A DNA stretch of 64,000 nucleotides from Callipepla californica brunnescens. Lineage: Eukaryota > Chordata > Aves > Galliformes > Odontophoridae. The notes beneath the pieces are model-generated. The model made no database searches. It was not told where the DNA came from and saw only the letters and a list, made by a program, of their open reading frames with translations. The position numbers were made by a program, and so were the translations under genes. The DNA lies in the NCBI GenBank assembly GCA_023055505.1, contig JALIRH010000036.1, positions 1,674,001 through 1,738,000 on the forward strand, written 5' to 3'. Shown piece by piece: positions 9,293 through 19,100 of this stretch (positions within the stretch are counted from its first letter, which is position 1; every line of letters starts with the position of its first letter).

Positions 9293-9550
9293 TCACTCGT
9301 CGCCTTCCTCCTCGTGGTGGTGGTGGTGGCTGGAAGCAGGGGGCTCCTCCAGCTCCTGCTGGTGGTGGGCGTAGTGGTGGGGGCCGGGCCCCTCCGCGGG
9401 CATGTTGTCCTCCGCGTTCAAGTAGACGTTGAACAGAGCTCCCTCGTGGCTCGGCTCCTTGCCGCAAGCCTGGCAGCTGCAGTGGAGTATCTTCTCCACC
9501 AGTTTGTCAACCCTGGGGATCTCGTCGTTGCCCGGGCAGTCCAGCGTCAC
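9293..9550 (-). CDS. NBL1: NBL1 last coding exon
   Basis: The exon is 258 bases with acceptor CCCCAG|GTGACG. It carries the last four knot cysteines (99, 118, 120, 123) and the His/Glu-rich tail. The stop is TGA at 9295-9293. A (CAC)5 codon run encodes the five histidines. Confidence 0.95.
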   Translation of the reverse strand: MTLDCPGNDEIPRVDKLVEKILHCSCQACGKEPSHEGALFNVYLNAEDNMPAEGPGPHHYAHHQQELEEPPASSHHHHHEEEGDE

Positions 9551-10227
9551 CTGGGGAGAGGGATGAGGACGCAGAGTGAGCGCACGGGGCTCACTGTCCT
9601 GCCCCTTCCAGGATCCGGGCTTGGGAGTCTGGGGGTGAGCGGCAGGGAGAGGTGACCGCGGTGGAGAGGAGAGGAACACGGGATGAATAACAAAGGGAAG
9701 GACAGAGGGTGCAGCCCCTGCCACCCCGGCGTCCCAGGGCAGAGCACTCACCACGAGCAGAGGGAGCGAGGACGACTCACCCCAAAGCGGTGGAGGTGCG
9801 CAGCTGAGAACCCCTGAGCAAAAAGGGGCAGGAAGGATGGAGGAGCACGCGGGGATACTCACGATTTCCCACATGGACTGGGCTGGCATGCAGGAGTCGC
9901 AGTGAACCAGGGACTCCGTGGACTGAGGGAAGGTGTTGGGGACGCTGTAGCTGAAGCACTGCCCCAGGCAGGCCCTGCGGAGACAGCGGGACAGCTCAGG
10001 GTGGGGCCCGCTCCTCCCAGCGAAGGCACGAAGAGGTTCGGCAGCCAGGATCCCTACCTGTTCTGGATGGATTTGGACTCGCAGCCGCTGTGCCCCACAA
10101 TCTGGGTGATGTTCTTCGCCTCACACCACGCGCTCTTGTCCGGGAAGAGGGCGAGTTTGTTTATGGGAGGCGGCGCAGCCAGGAGCAGCGCTGGGAAGAG
10201 GGCTCCGACCACAAACCATAACATCAT
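9293..10227 (-). CDS. NBL1: NBL1 / DAN, secreted BMP antagonist, complete CDS
   Basis: This is a DAN-family cystine-knot protein that binds BMPs outside the cell and blocks their signalling. The coding exons are 10227-10058, 9974-9863 and 9550-9293: 540 bases, 179 residues, close to human DAN. The start is the first of two adjacent ATG codons, with G at -3. Residues 1 to about 17 form a signal peptide ([14 protein letters not shown]). The mature protein begins [19 protein letters not shown], very close to human DAN as I remember it. Ten cysteines lie at 35, 49, 59, 63, 82, 85, 99, 118, 120 and 123, consistent with the knot. One N-glycosylation sequon (NIT) lies at 39. The C-terminus is a charged tail with a HHHHH run (169-173) and a final EEEGDE. 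The gene lies downstream of MICOS10 on the same strand. Confidence 0.97.
9863..9974 (-). CDS. NBL1: NBL1 second coding exon
   Basis: The exon is 112 bases and encodes cysteines 59, 63, 82 and 85 of the knot. The acceptor is CCGCAG|GG and the donor is ATC|GTGAGT. The intron before it is only 83 bp (9975-10057). Confidence 0.92.
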
Positions 10228-10246
10228 GGCCAACTCTGCTGGAAAC
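10058..10246 (-). CDS. NBL1: NBL1 first coding exon (with short 5' UTR)
   Basis: The acceptor CAG lies at 10247-10249 after CCCGGCTCCAGTTG. Nineteen untranslated bases precede the ATG at 10227. The coding part is 10227-10058 (170 bases), covering the signal peptide to residue N56. The donor is CAG|GTAGGG (+ strand CCCTAC at 10052-10057), splitting the Arg57 codon. Confidence 0.9.
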
Positions 10247-11994
10247 CTGCAACTGGAGCCGGGGGCAAAGTGTTAGCAGGAAGGGAAGCAGGCGGCGCAT
10301 CTCCAGCTCCTGGTGGGGGCACACGGACGGACGGAGCGGGACGCACCGCTCTGCCCGGTACCAACTGAGCTCTGTGCCAGCAGGAGCAGCGAGCTTTCCT
10401 CCACTTCTTACCCAAAGACGGGCTGGAAGGAGTTTGCAAAACAAAAGCGTCCGCGCCGCATCCCGCGCCAGCTTGGAGAAGTCGCAGACCGCAGAAATGT
10501 TTGTATTTGAGGAAGGCGCGGACTTCTCCGCTTCCGTTTCTCCCACCTTAAAAGCCTCGAGGCTTCCCAGCACGCAGGGACCGCTTTCCCAGGAAGGAAA
10601 ACCTCTCTTCCCCTGGCAGCTCGCAGCAGGTGTCGCTGCGAGGCAAACCTCACCGCACGGCCGGGAAACCGCAGCCAAAGGAGCGCTGACGTTGACAGAG
10701 CCGTTCCCGTTCGGCGCTGAGGACGTCGGATGGTTCTCCCGAGGATGGGAACTCGGGGGGGTCCTGTGCTTGCTCACAGCAGTGCTCAGCCAAGGAGGTG
10801 ACCTACCACCCCCAGAGATCCCACGCCGGTTTCCGTGCGGGCCAGCCGGGCTCCGGAGCCGCCGTGAACACTCCCAATCGCTGGGGAAAGGCGGATGGAA
10901 CAGCATCACAGGAACAGGGAAATTCTTTCCTTCGTGGGGTTTGGAGCAAGTCGCAGCGAAAGGCAGACGTGTGCGCTTCCCGAAGTGTTTGTTAGAACCG
11001 TGCTGTTTGTTATTTCCTTCTGTTTACTTGTCCAGACGAAGATCCAAAGCCCACACTGCTGTGGATCCCCATGGCTCCTGGGCCCGGCCCTCTAACGGAG
11101 AGGATAACGTTGTGTTTATCAGCTCTGCTCGGAGCCCTCCCAGCCACGCGCTCAGCCCTTCCATGCCATCTTCAGCAGCTCATGGGAGCCACCACGTCTG
11201 TCTGCACTGCTGGCACCTTCAGAGCTCAGTTCTGGTGCTTTAGGTGGAGAGGACTCAGCTCTGGTTGCCCTCCCCTAAGGCCAACCTCTGGGTCTGACTC
11301 AGAAACCCCTCTTCATGAGGCACACACACACAGATGCTTCCCTGTCCTCCATCCCAGCAAAGCCCCTCTCCCTGCCCCCACCATCAGATCGGGGTCTCTG
11401 TTAACTTCTCTTCCTGACCATACAGGAACTGAGATGATACAATGCACCACCAGGCCCACACACAGCAGGGTTTGGTGGGAGAGGAGCAGGAGGTTCGAGC
11501 CCCCGAAGTCGCAGCGTTCATTAATGAGAGCGCCGTGATGAAGTGCAGACAATTGCTTCTGCTTCGTTGGGCAAACGCTGAATTTTCTGCTGAGGAACAC
11601 GCAGCTGAGCTGCACACACTCGGCGTGCTCGGCTGTCTGAAACAAACATCACTCATTCCTCAGATGCCAGCGGCTCCGTGCTGAGGAATCCCACTCCCAA
11701 AGGCAAGTCCGAGATCAGAGCTGGGATGTGACCCAAACAGCAATCGCAAACCCCCTGGGGAACAGGCGGAATTCCTCAGGAGTCAGCGCACAAGTTCACT
11801 TCCACACGCCCGATTTCAGAGCCATTTCCTTCCTTCCAAAGGAGGTGCTGGCTGGGTTTGTTTTTTTTCCAGGTTTCTCTGAACATACGCACGGCTCTGA
11901 TGGCCCCGCTGCCCTGCGAGACACCCAGGCACCAAGGAGACCCAGAGCTCCCATAGCGAGGGGAGGATGGGTGAGGCTGTGCCGTGCTGAAGCA

Positions 11995-12062
11995 CGGGCC
12001 CTGGCCCGGATTCAGGATAGCACTTAAGCACATGCTTAAGCCCTCTGCTTTCCTGAGCGAGG
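11995..12062. mobile_element. Palindromic DNA-transposon-like relic
   Basis: Perfect 8-bp arms CTTAAGCA and TGCTTAAG (12023-12030 and 12033-12040) are separated by CA. A second, outer pair (TCAGGATAGCA against the reverse complement TCAGGAAAGCA) matches at 10 of 11 positions. The core GCACTTAAGCACATGCTTAA resembles, from memory, a palindromic non-autonomous element common in reptile and turtle genomes. I cannot name the family with certainty. Confidence 0.5.
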
Positions 12063-15000
12063 ACGCCTTCATGACGGGGCCCCAGCTGCAGTTTTTGTTT
12101 GCAGAGGGGCTGCAGCAGCAGCGGGTGCAGCGTTTCCAGCTGCGTTTGGGAGGGAGCTGGGGCTGGGAGCAGCGTGCCGGCGGCTGCGCCTGTTCTCTGG
12201 CATCGTCTGAGCCCATCAGGAAAACAGAGCTGCCACAAAACCATCCCTGTGACAGCGGCCACAGGGCGGGGGAATAAAGCACCCTGCTCCTTCTCCTCCC
12301 TGGCTGGGGAGGGAAGCCAGAAAGGAAGATGAGGCATCCGAGCAGGTTTGCAAATTCACCGTTAAATAAAGCATTGAGCGCATTCCTCTGTGACAAGCTA
12401 AATTACACGCTGCAGCCCCTCAAGGAACAAGGGTGCAGTCCCTGGAGCTGACCCCAAGCACGGCCTGCCCGCAGGACCAGCACCGCCCCGCACACGGGGC
12501 CCTCTTTCTCCTCTCCATCGCAGGGCTCGGATTCTTCTGGCCGGTCAAAGCTTCCCAAGCAGAAAGTTCAGCTCAGTTCTGTGGATCACTGAAGACACCT
12601 GGGGTCACTCGTGACCGCTCGGGTTCTAAAGCCAGAAGAAAAACACTTCTATCACAGCCCCGAGCCCTCTCCCAGATGAAGGAGCAATGAAATGACTCAG
12701 CCCTGGAGCCTGGCACGTCCCGGGCTCTGCAGACAAACAACACGCACACAGCTGCAGCCTCGAAACCCAAAGCCCTTTTGCAGCCACAACCTGCACCCAC
12801 GGGGACAAAGGGCAAAACATCCACGGCCAAAGGTGTCAGCTCCCAGCGGAGCCTCGCTTCGGGAGGGAAATGGAAAAAAGCAGATCTGGTCGGTGTTACC
12901 CTCTTTATCCAGGGGAGAGTGTAAACTGTGACAGAGCACAACCCACAGGTGGACATCGGTGTCCTGAGCTAATGTGAGATGACATGGCGAGATCACCAGG
13001 GGAGAGGGAGGAGAGCCACGCTCTGAAAGTGGTTAGAGGTCACTCTTCAGACAGATGAGTGCTGAAGTGAACACAGGAATCCCATCTGAGAGCTTCGGCT
13101 TTGCTTTGCCGAGCTGCAAAATCCGGGAAGGAGCGACAGGGAATGAAAGGGGGACTCCCTTAAATCCTGCAGGCTTCTGCTAACGGAGCGAACGCTGTGT
13201 CACTTCTCGCTGTGAGACGTTCCTCACTGCTCCCTCCAGGAGCACGAGGTGCTGGGGCTCAGTGACGCTGATTTCCACTGCAGCACGGCTGGAATAGAGC
13301 AGGAGCAGAGCAAGCAGCGCAGCACGCTGAAATCCCTCTGCCCTCCAGGATTGGGAACTCACTTCTGGCTTCTCAGCAGCGTACCCGGAGCCTGAAAACC
13401 CGACTGATGGAAAGAGAAATCCGGGCTCTTCTCGTTGGAGAGCTACTTAACGAGTGCAGCTTAGAATGGGGTCTGAAAGGAGCGCTGCTGGAGGGAGGAC
13501 GCGGGCGGGCTGCGGCGGAGGCACGAGCAGTGAAAGCAGTTCCTGGTGAACTGCTCCAACGGATCGATCCGTTCAGCTTTAACACACAGCCACGGCCAAG
13601 AATCTCAGCGCCCCGAAGCGCTGCCCTCCGTCCCCTCTCCTGCGGGCTCCTGGAGCAGCACTGCAGCTGCAGGCCGCGCTCACATGCCCGGACCTGAGCG
13701 AGGTGCAGCTCCCGCCCGCGTCCCGCCCCGTGCTGCTGCTCCCCACGCTGCCCCTACATCAGTTTTGCCTTTCCTACACCAGCTGCTGCGGGAAGGGTCA
13801 GCGTCGCTCCCCGTGTACCCCTCCTGCTTGGGTGAAGCTCCCAGGGCTGGCGGTGAAGCCGGGAAGGCTCCCAAGCAGCGCTCGCTCTTGGCGGTGTGGG
13901 ATTTGGGTGCCGGCTCCCAGCAGGCCCAGCTCTGCTTTCACTCAGCAAAGCGGGACCGGCTCCTCCGAACGACTCCGCTGGTGCAAATGAGATCAGAATC
14001 TGGCACCGCTCGTCCTACTCCAAACAAGCCTAACTGGAACCAGATAAAACCAGTCTGAGTAAATAGCGGCCACCGGGATTACGATTTCTTTTCGCCGAGC
14101 ACTCCCGCAGCATACGGCCGGCTCGCAGCCGGGGATGGGAGTTGTCTCGAATGCCAACCGCGCTCGCTTTCGGCTTTTGGTCGCTCATTCATTACCAAAC
14201 CTGCATAAAGAATCGAGCCGTGCCCTGTGCGGCGGGATCAGGTTCCCAGCTGGCAGTGGGAGGTGGGAAGAGGGGACGGGACAGGGATGGGTCCCCCACA
14301 GCAGTTCTGCTGTGGTCCTGTGTGGGCCGTGCCCTGGCCGCAGCCGAACCGAGGGCAGAAATCCAGCCAGCCCCGGTGCTGCCGTTCTTTCTGCTCTGTT
14401 TTGCCGACACAAAATCCAATGCCTGCACTGTTTCCCCACGGCACGAGGATATGAGAACGCACGGCGCTGCGGGGAACCGCTCGCAGCCCTGCTGCTATCT
14501 TCAATTACTCCCAGGCGCCGGGGCTGACCCCCCAGCACTCAGACTGCCTCTCCAAAACCGCAGCACTGGGCCCAGAACTCACAGCAGAGGTTGGGAAGAG
14601 CGTGATCGGAGCGGCCGAGCCATTCCTCCCTCCAGCTCTGCTCCTTTCCCCGCCGCAGAGACGCGGCCGCGCGCTCCGGAGCTCCTTCACCCTCTTTGGG
14701 AGACCACAAACTCCCCGAGCTGGAATTCGGAGCCCGAGAGGTCAAGCCAAAGAGCTCGGGTTGTTCTCGGGGCTGTTTGCAAACACTTGGGATTTTTGTA
14801 CCGAAGGCAAATTTGCGTTTCCCATCCTGCGGTTTGCAGATCTGAGGCGAGCTGCTTTTGTTTCGGAGATGGGAAACTTCTCTCAGAAAGCAGGAGCGCC
14901 CTTTCAGGAAGAAGAATTCTCCCTTTCAGAAAGAAGAATCTGTATGGCAGAGCTGTGGTGCCCCAATAATCGCAAAGCGAATCTGGAAGTTGGTGGGGTT

Positions 15001-15605
15001 AATCCTATACGAAAGAGTTAGTCCACGGGGCAGAGCGACAGATTCTAAAGGGAAGTTAGCAGGAGAGTTATGGCATAAGGGATGGTCCACACCAACTCTG
15101 CTGCAGCTGAAGTGCGTTCTGCCTGCAGAACGTCCCCAAGAGAAGGAGAAAAATGGCAATCCTGCGTTCCGGTTCAAGCAGCAGCGACAGATAGATGAGA
15201 GAAACGGCTTCATCGGGTTCCAGGAAAGGCAAAACCTGCGGGATCCATTCTCAGGGCGAACTTCTCCCGTACGAGGAGCCGGGTGCCGTCGGGAGCTGCT
15301 TCCTCCGCCCGCTCCTCCCGCGCTGCTTCGCGAACCGAGCACTCCCGTTCAAAGCCCCATAGCGGACGGGAAGGACTCTGCCCCACACATCTGCGCTCCC
15401 CGTTTCCCCGTTCTCTGTTTTCCTTCGAGCTAAAGGCGGCGGTGGAAACGAGCAGCGGATCCCCCGGGGTCCGCCCCGTCTGCGGGCGATTCGTGCCGGC
15501 GGCAGCGCCCTCATGGATGGCTCGGGGGAGAAAACGAGGCAGGAAATCTGCCGCTCATCCAAAGGAGGAGAAAGCGGAGCGGGTCCGCTCCGTGCGGGGC
15601 ACTGC

Positions 15606-15658
15606 GGGGGCTCGGGGCGGGGGGGTGGGGTGGGCTGGGGAGGGGGGGAAGGGTGGGT
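15606..15658. repeat. G-rich tract, quadruplex-prone
   Basis: Runs of 3 to 7 G separated by 1 to 3 bases lie on the + strand, about 30 bases inside the predicted NBL1 first intron. For NBL1 the G-rich strand is the template. Confidence 0.85.
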
Positions 15659-15825
15659 ATCCCGGAGGGGGATTCCCGGAGCGGTACTCACCACCCAGGA
15701 GACGGCGGGCACATCCCATGGGCTCCGGGGCCGCGGCTGCGGGCGGTTACAGCCCCGCGGTGCCCGGCGGCTGCCGCATCCTCGGCGCCGCGGCCCCCGG
15801 AGGCGCGGGGCGGGCGGGAGCTGCC

Positions 15826-15900
15826 GCCTCCCTCCTTCCCTCCCTCCTTCCTTCCCTCCCTCCCTCCTTCTCTCTCCTCCTCCTCCTCCTCCCTCCCTTT
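15826..15900. repeat. Polypyrimidine tract (CCCTCCTT/CTC)n
   Basis: This is an almost pure C/T run on the + strand with CCCTCCTTCCTT and CTC units. It lies in the CpG island next to the proposed NBL1 first exon. Confidence 0.9.
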
Positions 15901-16007
15901 CCCCGGTGCCGGGCTCCGGGCGGTGCCGCCGGCCCCGCCGCTCGCTATTGCACAATCGGGGCGTGGGGGGGAGGAAAGAGAAAGGAGGGGGAAGGAGGGA
16001 GGGGACC

Positions 16008-16049
16008 GCCGCCTCCTCTTCCTCCTCTTCCTCCTCCTCCTCCTCCTCG
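16008..16049. repeat. (CTC/TTC)n tract
   Basis: CCTCCTCTTCCTCCTCTTCC followed by a CTC run, in the NBL1 CpG island. It gives artificial Ser, Leu, Pro or Glu homopolymer frames. Confidence 0.85.
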
Positions 16050-16150
16050 GCCCCGAGAGAGCCCCAGAGTGCCCTCCTGGGCCACCGAGGAGCGCAGTGT
16101 GCGGAGGTGATTTCCCGGTGGCAGAAACAAAGGCAGCGCTCGGCTCGCTG

Positions 16151-19100
16151 AACGCGAACAGTTCCCATTGAAACGCTGTGCTTAACGCAGGAGGTGCGGG
16201 GCAGAGCCTGAGCCGCAGTGAGGGCTTTGGGAACGCACTACAGCGCACTTCGCTCTGCTTTTCCCCTTCTTTCTTCTCCTTTCCTCGTGCACTTTTCCTC
16301 CGCTCCTCTCTTCTCCCCCTTTCCCTCTCTCCCTCCGCCTTTCTGCCCATCACAGCCCTCGTTGCCGTCTTTCAGTTCCGATCGCTGAGGGCCGGGAGGG
16401 CTCTGTTTCTGTGCAGATGCAATTAATGTAATAATAAAGGCTGCAGCACGAAGCGCTGCCACGGCCCGACCCAAACCAAAGCTACCTGCAGGGCTCGGGT
16501 GGGCTCTGCCAGCTCCGTCTGAACGCAGAGATCAGAGAAAGTTGGAAGGGATGGTGGTAAGAAAGCAACAGCCGTGCTGGGAGGTGTGTTGAGTTTGGGG
16601 TTGGCAGAGGAGGTTGGTGGCTGCCAGCAGTGCCTTCCTGCTGCTCGGTTCCTTCCAGCTCCAGGATTGGGGTGCTGGAAGAAGGTGGGATGGCACAATC
16701 CCGCTTCCATCGCTGCCGGACACAGCCCCGAAGTGCTCAGCCCCACCAGGGCCACCCGTAGGCAAAGGAGCCGCCTTTCTGCCCCGCTGCTGTCTGCAGC
16801 CTGAGCTCCGCTTCCCCGTTCCTTCCCCCTCTGCATCACAGAGCCCATCATGGGCTTCGGACTCAGCCCTGCCCACGGGGACGCCGTATTCTGGGCGCTG
16901 AAGGAGCAGCCAGAAGGTTTGGAGGCAGCTTCTCAGGTCCGTGGATAACAGAGGCACAAGGAGCCACAAAGCAACCGGCCACAGACAGCAGATGGGATGC
17001 ACCCACGCGTGCCACGCACACAGCTCCGTGTTCTGATGTTTGTAACCCAGCCCGCGGTTCAGTGCCGCTTCCTACTATTCATCTGCGTTCCAGCGCTGTA
17101 AACATCCCAGCAGCAGAAAGGGAAACGCGGCCTTCTGTGAACGCAGAGCACAGCACAGGTTTTCTGGTGTCAGCACGGCTCGCTGGCTGGGGGATGCAGG
17201 GAGCTGCTGGGAGGCATTCAGAGCCCCGGGACGATGCTTTCCCCCTCCTGTATGCGATGCAGAACCTGTAGATGTCATTCGGACGGATGCTGGCTAGAGG
17301 CAGCTGCACCGCAGCGAAGGGCAGGCAGAGCAGGGAGGTGATGCTGGCGGAGATGAGCTGTTCTCACCTTCACGGACATGACAGCTCAGGGCACAGCAGA
17401 ATCCACGCTCTGCTCTCCAGGAGCTTCCCTCCCTCGCCTGCTGCTGCTGTGCTGGGCCCGCTGACAAAGGCCCACTGTGCCAGGGGCACCCCGCTTGTCA
17501 GGACAGGACTGGGAGCTGTGGGCGTGAGAAGGAACAGGGTGTATTTGGAAGTTAGAAATGAAATGATTGCTTTGATTTGTGTCTTAGCGCAGATTCCAAG
17601 GCGGCCTGCCCATGGCCGGGTGCTAGAGAACACACACAGGGAAAGGCAGCTGGGAGATGAGAGCGTCTGTGCCGGTGGAGGAATTGCTCTTCAGTCATCT
17701 CAGCTCCAGGCTGGGTTTGCCATGGACTGCACGCAGCACACCTGGCTTTGTAACAGAGTTAAAGGGAAGCTGGAGGAGAACAGGTTCAGCTGTGGGGGGA
17801 ATTCGGAGCAGCCACCTCCAGCAGAACGCAGCTGTAGGGTAACAGCCGAGAGCTCTGTGCAGGGGCAGCAGGAATGAGTTGCAGTGCCTTGCTCTGGGCT
17901 TGCTGGTGCGAAGAGGCCAACAGAAAACAAGACTTACAGGCAGACCTGGCTGGCAGGGTCTGTGCTCAGGAGCGAGGGAAAAGGATTTATCATCGAGCTC
18001 ATTAGAAAACATCTGGGCTCAGCAAAAGACCTGGAATGCGGCTCAGCAGCGGGACGCTCCTCTCTTCCCCAGTCCCGGGAATGTGAGCTCCTGCAGGGTG
18101 AGACTCGAGCCAGCTGTTTCCTCTAATCCCATCAGCCCTCCTGCCATGGGGGTCCCACGAGAAAGTCCTGCTCCCCTTCCCGTGGTGACTGGGATTAGTG
18201 GTTTCTCTGCAGTGCCAATGCATTTTGGGGCCCTGGGGTGAAAAACAAAGTACCCCTCCCATCTGCAAGCAAGTCCAAGTGTGTTTAATTGCTTTTCTTT
18301 CCACCTTGCCCAATTGCTCCTCCTCGCAGCCATGCCAGGCCCCTCCATCCCTCCCTCTCTTGCTTCCCCAGCAACTCCTGTCATGTAAAACTCTTCAGCC
18401 CATGTCTGCAGGGACAGTCTTGACAGCTCGAACCGCTCTTCTCCCACTCCCCGCACCTCGCAGAGGTTAATGCAGATGTTGTCCTAAAGGTGTTAGCAGG
18501 ATTTTGTGGTATTTTCGAGGGTGTGGCTGCTAACCTCACCGAAACGTGGGACCCTGAGCAGTCTGCTTTCATTCCCTCCCTCCCCTCCTGCCCCGGAGCG
18601 TGTGAAGCAGCTGGTGAGGAGCTGAGCACAACTTGCCAGGGGACACAGCCAGAAATCTCAGCTTGTCATTGCTTTCCTCAGCGTGCCAGGAGGTCTGAGC
18701 CGTTTTTCACTATTCTGCTTTTAATTTTTCAAACAGACTACTGCATGACAAGAGTTAACACTGAAGCCTCAGCTAAACCATTAGAGGCTCATCCTGTGCT
18801 CCCAGGAGTCACAGTGACCTTTTCTCTATCTGCCAGCTCACCTCTATTTATACCTAATATGGATATAAAATCCACAGCCGAGCCGCCCTCAAGCATGTCG
18901 CCTAGCAGGATGCTCCCAGAGATGGAAGGGAATTACTTCTGCGGCACAGGAGAACCCAGGTTCCTGCAGCCCCAGGCTGATGTTCATCATCCAGAGATTC
19001 ATTTATCGATGCCTGACACTCCCCAGCTCTCGACCGATTGCCCACAACACCACGTAAACTTCAGAGAGAGCTAAACAAAAAAAAAAAAACGGGCCCCGTG

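Larger units (their letters stand above)
10247..15691 (-). other. NBL1: NBL1 5' UTR intron (predicted)
   Basis: This is about 5.4 kb between the proposed untranslated exon and the first coding exon. It contains an ancient palindromic repeat relic at 11995-12062 and a G-rich block at 15606-15658. No other exon is convincing. The open frames across 12.4-15.4 kb lack ATG starts, domains or splice signals that I could support. Confidence 0.55.
15200..16150 (-). promoter_or_regulatory. NBL1: NBL1 CpG island promoter with probable untranslated exon 1
   Basis: This GC-rich, CpG-dense block has a good minus-strand donor, GGGTG|GTGAGTACC (+ strand ACTCAC at 15686-15691). An untranslated first exon ending at 15692 would splice to the acceptor at 10247-10249. 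The upstream limit of the exon is not visible. Purine-rich tracts (GGA/GAGG on the transcript strand) fill 15826-15900 and 16008-16049. Confidence 0.5.

Noticed and set aside
11492..11502. GGTTCGAGCCC, matching a tRNA gene B box
   Set aside because: No A box at a valid distance, no cloverleaf and no acceptor stem; most likely chance.
15251..16353. Long frames with Glu, Ser, Leu or Pro homopolymers
   Set aside because: They are produced by CTC/CCTT tracts in the CpG island.
18490..19074. 194-codon + strand frame in the NBL1-MICOS10 spacer
   Set aside because: The first codon is GTG, no domain or splice signal is recognisable, and the composition looks random.
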